NCBI GenBank assembly: GCA_026261815.1
Contig: JAMPIT010000894.1
Coordinates: 53,817,147 to 53,881,146 of the forward strand
DNA length: 64,000 nucleotides
Direction: 5' to 3'
From: Monarcha castaneiventris obscurior
Lineage: Eukaryota; Chordata; Aves; Passeriformes; Monarchidae
Shown: positions 1-8,668 of the stretch, piece by piece
How positions within the stretch are numbered: the stretch's first letter is position 1
Layout of the letters: each line of letters opens with the position of its first letter
Notes under the pieces: generated by a model
What the model was told of the DNA's origin: nothing
The model's input: the letters and a program-made list of their open reading frames with translations, nothing else
The model's database searches: none
Program-made: the position numbers and the translations under genes

Positions 1-39
1 CATGGGCTGAGGCCCTGCCTGTCATCTTACCTCCCCAAG
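1..39 (+). CDS. PLCB2: Possible 3' end of an upstream PLCB2 exon
   Basis: Read with codons ending at position 38, this stretch is open (WAEALPVILPPQ) and leaves one G at position 39 before a GT at 40-41. That one-base overhang is exactly what the exon at 474 needs, since its first codon lacks one base. The donor (CAAG then GTGTAG) is weak, and only 39 bases are visible, so chance is a real alternative. I have no protein match for it. Confidence 0.28.
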
Positions 40-473
40 GTGTAGCCAGCACTAAAGACAAATCCCAGGAATCTTGTGGCTCAAGGACAGGTTTCCTTCA
101 GTACACCTGCACTCCTTGTGCAATGTGTTGTTCACCTGCTTCTGGGTGTCTGAATGCAGTGTGATGCCAATTCCTGCGAACATGGGGCCTAATTGTGCCT
201 CAAAACTGAACTGACAAGGGGAAACCTGTTTCACTCAGGATATGTTGGCAAGTAACTGTTATGTACATTGCTTTTTTAGACATTATTCCTAAAGAAAAGT
301 GCTCCCCAGGACAGAAAATGTACCTGGGTAGAGGCATCCCATGGTGTGGAGCAGAGGGGGCTCTGGTTTGGATGTGTTGATTAGGGATATGTATTGGAGC
401 CGTATGCTCCAGGTTCCTCACTCCAAGCCTTGGGAAGGAGCTGGCCCTGCTCAGCCTTTTTATTTTGTTTCAG

Positions 474-684
474 AGCCTGAGACAATCAGCCTTGCTGAGC
501 TGCAGCAGAAGAAGCGCTTCCTGAAGCTGCTGAAGAGGCAGGAGAAGGAGCTGAGGGAGCTGGAGCAGAAGGGAAGCAAACAGAGGGAGGAACTGCTGCA
601 GAAATACTCCACGCTCTTTTCAGAGCTGGCCTGCCCTGGGGGCAAGAAAAGGATGATACGCACAAGGAAAACCCAGAAGAAGAG
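474..684 (+). CDS. PLCB2: PLCB2 exon: start of C-terminal coiled coil
   Basis: The acceptor is a pyrimidine-rich tract ending TTTCAG at 468-473, and the donor is GTAACC at 685. The exon encodes a Leu/Lys/Glu heptad-like segment (core FLKLLKRQEKELRELEQKG), then YSTLFSEL, and ends in a strongly basic cluster KKRMIRTRKTQKKR. Such basic patches in the PLC-beta C-terminal domain contribute to membrane and G-alpha-q contact. It begins after one borrowed base and ends with two bases of an Arg codon. Confidence 0.9.
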
Positions 685-3600
685 GTAACCACAGCTTGGG
701 GGTCACTGTCCCAAACCCAAACAAGGATCCCTGGGGAAACGTGGGCTCCCCTTCTCTGCAGGAAGATGAGCAGTGCAGGTATCTGCAACCCAGGGGGGTT
801 GTTCCCACTGAGGGCAGGTGGGAAGGTTGGAATTATATTGGCATGGCAAGAAGCAGCATGGCCCCTGACTCTGCTCTGCAGGAGTGTGACCCCAAGTGAT
901 GCTGGTAGCAGTGCAAATCCTATAAAAGCAGCAGAGAGCATCGATTGCTGCTGGCTCGTGGAGCTGAGGGAGAGGCTGGAGATGGACCTCATCTGCCTCG
1001 GGGAGGAGCACCACATTCGGATCCGAAGGAAGAAAGAGCAGCATGCCACCGAGGTGAGGGCTTCGAATGTCACCTGAAAAGGTATCCTGGGATAGCCCAA
1101 AAAATCCCAAGTTATTCACTGAGCTGAGCTTGGGAATGTGGCCCCAGAACACACCTGACATACGCATTGTCAGGTTTGTGCCAGGTAAGTGAGAATGGAG
1201 ACATGAAACTTATTTGTTAGAAGCCCTAAAAATCCTGCAGAAACATTTTTTTTGTCTGCTGTTTTTTAAAAAAAGAGCAGCATTTCCCTGGAGCACATCA
1301 GGCTCCATCTGCTCCAGCTCTTCTGATGGCTTAGCACAGAGTTAATGTGGTGTTTCGTGGCTTCACACATTGCCAGGTGCCACCTTTCTGGGAGCCCAGG
1401 AAGCCTGAGAGCTGGGGTGATGTGGAGGTGGGCTGAGGGTTCACCCAGTGGCACATCAGAGCATGTTCTGCTGTTTGACTTGGTGGAAGTCAAAGAGTGC
1501 AGGTGAGGGGAGTCCTGCAGGCTGAGCTCAGCCAAGGCCAGCAGGAGCCATGGTGGTGCCTGGGGACAGAGTGCAGGCCATGGGATGGTGGTGGTAAATC
1601 CAGTATATGCTATCTGTTCCAATGAAAGAGAAGTGATTCCAGGCTTGGGAGGCCTTTTCCCATTAGTGTTTTCTGAAGGAATTTGCACTGATACATCTTG
1701 AATCTTCAGTTCCCTGGTGCACCTTAGGCTTCACAAGGTGCTTGCAAGCTCTGTGCAACCCTGAAGGGAAAAGAACACTTGGGCACTGGCTCACCTGGGA
1801 ACTGGGCTTCTTACCTGGGAGAGGAGGCAGGGATGAAGCCTTCCTGTCTCACAAGTGTCACTCCACTGGCACAGTGGGGCCTGTGTGTCCAGCTGAGCTC
1901 ACTGCTGTTGCCAGTGTTTGCACTGAGCCTCATGGATTCAGAATTTGTGGCTCCTGGAATTCAGTGCAGGGATGTGTACAGCTGACTTGGGTGCAGCTGG
2001 ATACAGATGGGGTGCAGTGTCTCATCCTGGTTTTGTTCCCTTTTGGTCTTGTGTTCATCCCTTGAACAGCAAGTTGCCAGGATCCTGGAGCTGGCTAAGG
2101 AGGAGCAGGCAGCTGAGCTGCGGGTGCTGAGGGACACGTCGGAAAGGTAAACATGGCAGTGGAATCACAAATAATGCCCAGTTCTGCTCCAGGATAGCAC
2201 TTTCTGCTGGATCTCAGAGCTCTGCTCTGCAGCCAGGGAGTGAGGATGGGGAAGAGAAGCTTTTTTTTTCCTTTGGCGAGAAATGGAGGAAGGGGGATGG
2301 AACATGGGATCTCATACAGTGGTATGTGGGAGGAAGATGCCTCTTGTGATTCCCCAGAACAGCGTTCCTGCCATGAGATGCCAAGCAGGATACAGTGTTC
2401 CATCTGCAGTGAGCAGCCTGGAGCCACTGATGGGGAAGGACAGGAAATAACACTGCTGGTCCCTGGCTGCCACCTCTGTCTCTTGCAGTCAGGACCTCAC
2501 ATTAATCCCTTCCAGGGACTGTTCCGCTCCATCCCCTAAGTGAATTGAGCATTTTGGCTCCAGTATTTAAACAAACTGGCAGAATCAGTTGACCAGTTTC
2601 TAGCCAGACATGTATCCATTTGTTATTGCAAGAATTTTGTCCTGAAGCTAAAATCTGCACTCATTCCTCCTTCCCATTAAATCCTCTCTGTCTTTAGTTG
2701 CAAATTCAGATAAAACTCCCTCTTTTTGTGTCCTGTCCCAAGCCAGAGTCTCTTTTCTCAGCTATTCAGCATATTCAGGCAAGTCTGAGGAAGCAGATGA
2801 GTAGCCAGGTAATGGTTTGCTGACAGTAGGATGTCATTAGTACAGTCACATCTGCAGCTGGCTGGGAGACGCTCCAGAAGGTTTTCAAGATCTTGGAGCA
2901 ACAGGCAACGAAATGGCAGTTCAGTTCAGCAGGAATAAATATAAAATAATCTGAACTGAAAAGCCTGGCCATAGCCCAGCTGTGCACTGGTGTTGGCACT
3001 GAGGTAAGAGATCTTCAGCTGTTGTGCATGCTCTTCATTCCCAGCTCTGCAGTGGCTAAAGTGGCAAACAGAATTTTGGGAGTTGTACAGGGAGAAAAAA
3101 AAAAGATTGAGTCAGCCTTGTGCCACTGGATCTGTCTGTGCAGAGCTGTCCCCTTCTCAGTGTGCCATCTCAAACAAAAAAGTCTTTGAAAGAGCAAGAA
3201 GAACAGCCAGCACTGAGGAGAATTTGTGCACAAAAAGGAATTAAATGGGACAGCTAGGAGAACAGATGTTTGAGGGAATGTGACAGGAATGTGTAAGTCA
3301 TGAATAGTCTGGAAGAGAAGAGGGAAGTGATTGCTCACTGTTTCTCATAGGAAAGAAGGGAGGGACACCCAGTGAATGTCTCAGGTGCCTCTGTCACATT
3401 GTGTATAAATTAACTACTGTTCCTCTCAAGGCAAGGAGCTCTGAAATCCAAAAGTAGAGGTAAACTCAAGTATGAGTGACATCATGGAACATGATACATG
3501 CATAGATACTGAAGGATAGACTGGAAACTGGGAAGGTGGAGGAGGGAAAACTTCCTGTTCACTTGTTCTTTCTTACACTTGCCTTTAGCATGTGCTGCCT

Positions 3601-6600
3601 CCACTGCTGGGGCAGGACATGTCCTGACTCAGGACTTAAAATATCCTTAAGACTCCAGGCCTCCTCCTGCACAGTCTCCTACACTTGATGTTTCTGGACA
3701 GTGGAGTGCTCCAGAGAGCTGTGGATGGAGCACTGCTCTGCTGGCTGGGGCTGGTAACCAGGCCTGTATCTCCTCTCTTCTCTCCACAGCAACATTAAAG
3801 ACATTAAGAAGCGGATGGAGGCAAAGAGACTGGAGCGGGTCCAGGCCATGCTGAGGAATACCAGTGACAAGGCTGCTCAGGAGAGGTGCGGGAGTGGATG
3901 TTCCTGGGCTCTGCCTGTGCAGGATGCAGGGTCCCCTGCTGACTTGGAAGCTGAAAAAGTAGAATTTTGCATCCTGTTATTTGCCTTATGGCTCAGCCAA
4001 ACTTGAGTGGTGCTTTATTTGTCTTTCCTAAAATTACAGCAGCTTCTCCCTGTGGCAGGACAGTGTGGGCATGTAACACACCTGTTGATCAATATGGCAC
4101 TGATCAGTACTGACCAATGGGTTTTATGGAAGGAGAACAGCTGGATTTTACAGGGTTTTATACTTTTCTTTAAAGGTTGAAGAAAGAAATTAACAACTCC
4201 CACATTCAGGAAGTGGTGCAGACAGTCAAACGGGTGAGTTCTGGGGGATCAGGCTGCCCCAGCAGCTCTGGGTTCTGCAAGGGGGTGTCAGGGGGAACTC
4301 GGTCAGTGTGTCTGGGGCATTTGTAACCCACAGCTCAGGAACAACGGGAAAGCCTGGCAGGAGGAGAGACACCTCAAGGACCCCAGCTCTGCCTTTTGGA
4401 GAGCTAGTGCCAGACAAAGCTGAGTCCATGTCTGTGTGTCTGTCAGTGTCCCTCAGTGAGTGTTGGCACATGAGCCCATATGTCCGTCCATGTCTGTGTG
4501 TGTGTCTGAGTGGCCATGTGTGGCTATTTGTCCAGCCATGTCTGTGTGTCTTTGCCTCTGCAAGTGTCTGTCTGTATCTGTGTGTGTGTCTGTCCATGTC
4601 TCTGTGTGTTGAATCCATGTGTCTGTCTTTGTGTGTGTTTCTAGTGTGTCTGTATCTGGCTGTGTATCTCTGTCTGTGTGTTCATTTGTGTGTGTCTGTC
4701 TGTGTCCCTGTGTCTGTCCAGGTCTCTTCATGCCCATCTACATCCACATGTCTTTGTTTCCATGCATGCCTGTGGGTGTCTATGCATTTTTTTCCCCTGT
4801 GTCCATGTATGTCTGTGTGTGTGTCCTTGTGTGCGTCCATCTGTGTCTCCATGCATGTGTCCACGAGTCTGCGTTCATGTGTGTGTCCGTGTGTTTGTGT
4901 CTCCATGTATCCCTGTGTCAGAGATACATTGTGTCTGTGTGTGTCCATGCATCCGTGTGTGTCTGCCTTGGTGTGTGTCTCTCTCCACGTGTGTCCGTGT
5001 GTTCATGTAAATCTGTGTCTGTATCTGTGTTTGTGTCCATGTGTCTCTAAGTCCAGGAGTCTGTGTCCGTGTGTGTGTCTGTGGGTGTGTCTATCCATGG
5101 ATGGTTTTTTGTCCATCTATGTCTGTATGTGTGTGTCCCTGTGACAGGGTGTCTGTTGTGTGCTGTGTCTCTGTCCATGTGTGAGGGTGTCTTTGTCCCC
5201 TCTGTGTCCCTGCATGTCTGTGTGTCTACATGTCCCTCTTTTCCTGTGTCCATGCAGGTGTCCGTTTCTGTGTGTCCCTGTGCATGAGCCTGTGTCTGTG
5301 AGCCGTTGTGTCTGTGTCCATGTTTGTCTGTCCTTGTAACCAGGAGTCTTTGTGTGCCCGTGTCAGGGGGTGTGTGTGTGTTCCTGTGTGTCTCTATGTC
5401 TGTGTGTGTCTGGATGTCCATCTGTCCAGTCTGTGTCTGTCCATGTCCAGGTGCCTGTCCCCCTCTCTGTCTATGTCCTTCTGTGAGTGTGTCTGTGTGT
5501 CCGTGCCCAGGTGTTTTTGTGTCCAGGTCTGTGTGTATTTCTGTGTGCCTGAGTCTGTGTCCATGGCAATGTTTGTCTGTGTGTCCGTGTGCATCTGTTT
5601 GTGTATGTACCCATGTGTCTCTGCCTGTGTCCCCATGTCCAGGTGTGTGTGTGTCCATGTGGCCATATCCAGGTGTCTGCATGTCCCTGCACCTCTACCT
5701 GGGCATGTGTGTGTCCACGCACCTGTGTCTGTGTGTGTGTATCCATGTGTCTGCCTCTGTGTGTCTGTATCTTTGTGTGTCAGTGTGTGTGTCCATGTCC
5801 ACGTCTGCATCTGTATCCATCCATCTATGCCTGTGTCCCTGTGTGTTGGCCTCTGCATCTGTGTGTGTCCATGTTCCTGCCTGTGTCTGAGTCTGTGACT
5901 ATGTTTGTGCGTGTCTGTGTGCGTGTCCGTGTTTCTGCATCCATCTGTACATCTGCCTGTGTCAGTATGTGTGTCCGTTTGTCTACATCTGCGTCTGTCC
6001 ATGTGTCTGTGTCTATGTCCCATGTCTGTGTGCGTTTCTGTGTTTGTCCTTGTCTCAGTGTGTGTGTCCATTTGTGTCTATGTCTGTCCATGTGTCTGCC
6101 ATTGTGTGTCTGTGTGTGTCCATGTCTGCCTGGGTCTGTGTCTACGTGTCTGCTTGTGTCCATATCTGTGCTCATATATGTGTTCGTGTCCGTGTGTCTG
6201 TGTGTGTGTCTGTATCCACGTGTGTCCGTGGTCCTTTTGTCCGTATGTGTGTCTGTATCCTAAGTCTGCCTGTGTCATGTGTCTGTGTCCCTGTTTCTCT
6301 GTGTTTGTTTGTCTGTGTATCAGGGGGATGTGCATCGAGGTCTGCATCCCCCCGTCCATGTGTTTATCCTTGTCCATGTGTCTGGCTCCAGGGGAGTGTG
6401 TGTCCAGGTGTGAGCACCTGTTTCCCCGTGTTTGTCTGTGTGTTTGTGTGCATGTCTGTGTCCATCTCTATGTCCTTGTGTGAGCATGAGGCCAGAGGTG
6501 TCTGTATCCATCTCCATCAGTGTCCTTGTGACTGTGTCCATGTCTGTCCGTGTGTGTCTGTGCCCATGTATACCTGTGCCTGAGGGTCTTTGTGTGAGTA

Positions 6601-7420
6601 CCTGTATCCCCGTGCCTGTGTGTGTCCAGGTGTCTGTCCTTATGCACATCTGTGTGCGTGTCCCTGTATGTCTGTGCCCATGTCCTGGTGTCCCACATGT
6701 CCGTGTGTGCTCACCTGCCAGGCTCTCGTGGTGTCCCTGAATCCAGGCTGGGCAGTGGCTGCTGCTCCAGGCCAGCCCTGCTGGGCTGAGCTCGGACTGT
6801 CCAAAGCCCTTGCTTATAAAACTGGAACCTGAGGGGGGTTAATATATTCTTTTTGAAGGTGACAGAGAAGACTGGCAGGTTCCAGCAGAAACTGGAGGAG
6901 AAGCAGGCAGCAAATCTCCAATCCATCAAGGAGAGAGAAAGCCAGGTAAGGACAAGGTTTAGGATCAGAGTTGTTCCTTGGCACAAGTCCAAACCCCCAG
7001 AGAATCAATCTTTATTGCCACCCTCAGCCCACCCACTCCCAGGGGATGAGGGGCCCACACAGACCCCAGAAGCGCCAACAGCTCATCCCAGAGCTCCTGG
7101 TCTCTCTGCTTGGCTCCAGTGTGTGGGAATGACCTGATTCTCCATTTTTGCAGCTCCAGCAGCAGGTACGGGTAGAATACGAGGAGAAGTTGAGAGCTCT
7201 GAACATGGAGGTTCAGGAGATGGTGAAGAACTACACCAGCTTTCCTGGAGAGTCTCAGACTGGGAAGGAAGCAGATCAGAGCATTCCTGAGGGAGAACGA
7301 GGCTCTACAGACCAACTGGAAGCAAACATCCCAGTGGCAGAGGTGTCCAGGCTTACATTGGCAATGACTGAGCCCTTGGGAGCTGGAATGGATGTAGAGA
7401 TAGAAGAGAGCAGATTCTGA
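474..7420 (+). CDS. PLCB2: Phospholipase C beta-2, C-terminal part (7 exons)
   Basis: PLC beta-2 hydrolyses PIP2 to IP3 and DAG downstream of Gq and G-beta-gamma at the plasma membrane. Only the C-terminal region is in the window; catalytic X/Y, PH, EF and C2 parts lie upstream. Seven exons join in frame: 474-684, 882-1053, 2070-2146, 3790-3885, 4176-4233, 6859-6945 and 7154-7420, all with AG/GT borders and matching phases. The product is a Lys/Glu/Arg-rich helical coiled coil with human PLCB2-like stretches such as EINNSHIQEVVQ and QKLEEKQAA. These distinguish it from PLCB1, PLCB3 and PLCB4 as I remember them. The protein ends ESRF, where human PLCB2 ends ESRL, a PDZ-ligand-like tail. The gene converges with PAK6, as in human 15q15. 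The family call is very secure. The paralogue call rests on remembered human sequence plus synteny. Confidence 0.94.
882..1053 (+). CDS. PLCB2: PLCB2 exon: coiled-coil segment 2
   Basis: The acceptor is CTCTGCAG and the donor is GAG followed by GTGAGG. The exon is 172 nt and completes the split Arg codon. After a Ser/Ala-rich linker it encodes a charged helix with LVELRERLEMDLICLGEE and IRIRRKKEQHATE. The end corresponds to the human PLCB2 stretch around KEQHVAEQIAK, whose next residues are supplied by the following exon. Confidence 0.9.
1054..2069 (+). other. PLCB2 intron
   Basis: This is a unique-looking intron between coding exons. I see no repeat, RNA gene or second coding frame with support in it. 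Confidence 0.85.
2070..2146 (+). CDS. PLCB2: PLCB2 exon: coiled-coil segment 3
   Basis: This 77-nt exon follows a CTTGAACAG acceptor and ends before GTAAAC. It encodes QVARILELAKEEQAAELRVL followed by RDTSE, closely parallel to the human segment containing AREKQAAELKALKETSE. It closes with two bases of a Ser codon that the next exon completes. Confidence 0.92.
2147..3789 (+). other. PLCB2 intron
   Basis: This intron separates the third and fourth chained exons. It is moderately AT-rich in its middle. No recognizable mobile element or exon was seen. Confidence 0.85.
3790..3885 (+). CDS. PLCB2: PLCB2 exon: coiled-coil segment 4
   Basis: The acceptor is CTCTCCACAG and the donor is GTGCGG. The exon encodes NIKDIKKRMEAKRLERVQAM and then LRNTSDKAAQE. 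The pattern K-R-L-E-R-(I/V)-Q and the D-K-(A/M)-A-Q-E-R end are shared with human PLCB2. Alternating Lys/Arg and Glu with regularly spaced hydrophobics indicates continuous helix. Confidence 0.93.
4176..4233 (+). CDS. PLCB2: PLCB2 exon: coiled-coil segment 5
   Basis: This short 58-nt exon lies between TTTAAAG and CGG/GTGAGT. It encodes LKKEINNSHIQEVVQTVKR, nearly identical to the human PLCB2 segment with REINNSHIQEVVQVIKQ. This is the most diagnostic exon for the paralogue. The intron after it is occupied by the large repeat array at 4424-6718. Confidence 0.95.
4424..6718 (+). repeat. Degenerate TGTGTCTGTCCATG-type satellite array
   Basis: About 2.3 kb is built almost entirely from the short words TGTG, TGTC, TCTG, CCATG and TCC, for example GTGTCCATGTCTGTGTGTC. 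The order is imperfect, with no fixed long period visible by eye. The + strand is G/T/C-rich and poor in A apart from ATG and occasional CCAG. Stop codons are rare in most frames, so long open frames of Cys/Val/Ser (+) and His/Thr/Asp (-) appear; these are composition artefacts. The array fills most of the 2.6-kb intron between PLCB2 exons 4176-4233 and 6859-6945. The likely origin is slippage and unequal exchange of a TG/TC microsatellite. Confidence 0.95.
6859..6945 (+). CDS. PLCB2: PLCB2 exon: coiled-coil segment 6
   Basis: This 87-nt exon (29 codons, phase 0 at both ends) lies just past the repeat-filled intron. The acceptor is TTTTTGAAG and the donor is GTAAGG. It encodes VTEKTGRFQQKLEEKQAAN and then LQSIKERESQ, matching the human region around QEKLEEKQAACLEQI. 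Skipping this exon would keep the frame. Confidence 0.93.
7154..7420 (+). CDS. PLCB2: PLCB2 terminal coding exon
   Basis: The acceptor is TTTTTGCAG and the stop is TGA at 7418-7420. The exon continues the helix (LQQQVRVEYEEKLRALNMEV) and then passes into a non-helical, acidic and Ser/Thr-rich tail. The tail ends in ESRF. In the family the extreme C-terminus binds PDZ scaffolds. Here the hydrophobic end residue is Phe where human has Leu. Confidence 0.92.
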   Translation, partial: LQQQVRVEYEEKLRALNMEVQEMVKNYTSFPGESQTGKEADQSIPEGERGSTDQLEANIPVAEVSRLTLAMTEPLGAGMDVEIEESRF

Positions 7421-7850
7421 GATGAGTCCCTTCCTTACTGTTCATTGCAAGAAGGTTATATGGTGAAGTAACAACCAGCTTCACAAACTTACTGCTATCC
7501 CTTTCCGTTCTGGGGAGCTCCTGAAATCCTTCAGGAATGTATTACATTTTCCCAGATATCTGGAAGTAGTCTGCAGAGCTCACCCTTCAGAGTACTCCCT
7601 GCTCTGTCTTCCCCAGCCTCAGCTCTGAAGTATTTCAGCAGTGGGAAAGAGCCTGTACCTGCAGACCAGCTCCCTGTTGGCATCACAGCAGCAGCTACAG
7701 GAATATTTACTTCATATTCAGACCAGTTTTTAGAGTCAGTTCCTTCATCATTCCTCACATGCATCCCTTCACATCAGTCCAGCTCCTCCTAACATCTTCC
7801 ACACGGTTCAATGAAACAGCAATAAACAAACCAAAGCCTTAAACAGTTAC
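7421..7850 (+). other. PLCB2: PLCB2 3' UTR (inferred)
   Basis: This non-coding stretch follows the PLCB2 stop. An AATAAA lies at 7821-7826, with G/T-rich sequence (GTGGGGATGGGGGTG) about 45 bases further on, as expected for cleavage near 7840-7850. A second AATAAA at 7959-7964 could give a slightly longer form. The exact end is inferred. Confidence 0.6.
7821..7826 (+). promoter_or_regulatory. PLCB2: PLCB2 polyadenylation signal
   Basis: This is a canonical AATAAA about 400 bases after the PLCB2 stop, followed by a G-rich downstream element near 7866-7880. It is the first canonical hexamer after the stop. Confidence 0.6.
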
Positions 7851-8189
7851 ACAAAGAGACACCACAGGTGGGGATGGGGGTGCAAAGTGGGCTCAATCAC
7901 AGCAAACCACACCAGGCTCTGTGTGCTACAGGATAACAGCTATACCTAAGGCTGCATTAATAAACAATTACAAATGCTGCTATAAAACAAACCCAACCCC
8001 AGCTCATGCAGGTATGAGACAGCATCTTCCAAGCCTAGTCTGAACACCCAACAAGAATCTACATCTCCCCTGTGGTGTCACCAGAGTACTGGAATTATGG
8101 ATTGTACATTTCTGAGCTATTTATTTTCTAAAAAAAATTGAAAATTGCTTTTCTTAAACCTGGGTCACTTGTTACTTAGCTGCAGTTAG
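7851..8189. other. Convergent intergenic segment
   Basis: This is AT-rich unique sequence between the PLCB2 polyA region and the second repeat array. On the - strand an AATAAA lies at 8125-8120, which could end a very long PAK6 transcript. Nothing else was identified. Confidence 0.5.
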
Positions 8190-8668
8190 AGTGTGTCCAT
8201 GTTTGTGTGTCTGTATGTCCACGTGTGTCTGTGTCTTCATCCATGTCTCAGTGCGGGACCGTGTCTGTGTCCATCACTCCAGCTGTGTTGTGTCCATGTG
8301 TATTTCTCTGTGCCTGAGTGTGTGTTCATGTCTGCCTTGGTATCCATGCATCTCTGTGAGTCCATGTCTGCTTATCTGTCCATGTCTGTGAGCATGTGTG
8401 TGTGTCTGCATGTCTGTGTCCCTGTATCCAGGTGTGCGTGTCCATGTGTCTGTCTGTCCATGTTTCCCTGTCCCTGTCTGTCCCTGGGTCTGTCTGTGTG
8501 TGTCCATGTCCCTGTCTCTGTCCCAGTGTTTGTGGCTCTGTATCTCTGTTCTGTGTGTCCAGGTCCCTGGCTGTTTGTCCCTGTGTGTCCCTGTGCGTGC
8601 ATGACTGTCTGTGAGTCCATGTCCCTGTGTGTTTGTCTGTCCACTTGTCTCTATCCCTGTGGTGTTTG
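8190..8668 (+). repeat. Second TGTGTCTGTCCATG-type array
   Basis: About 480 bases have the same vocabulary as the array at 4424-6718 (GTGTCCATGTTTGTGTGTCTG, TGTCCCTGTCTGTCC) and the same strand orientation. It starts about 770 bases after the PLCB2 stop, in the convergent PLCB2/PAK6 interval. The shared word order suggests common ancestry with the intronic array rather than independent growth, but that needs alignment. Confidence 0.93.

Noticed and set aside
486..1167. Long - strand frames opposite the first PLCB2 exons
   Set aside because: They are antisense shadows of the Glu/Lys/Leu-rich PLCB2 coiled-coil exons.
4308..6740. Long open frames of 100-278 codons on both strands (for example 4308-5144 +, 5306-5898 +, 5394-6071 -)
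   Set aside because: They lie entirely in the degenerate short-word array. Their Cys/Val/Ser or His/Thr/Asp composition follows directly from the repeat, and several overlap in different frames.
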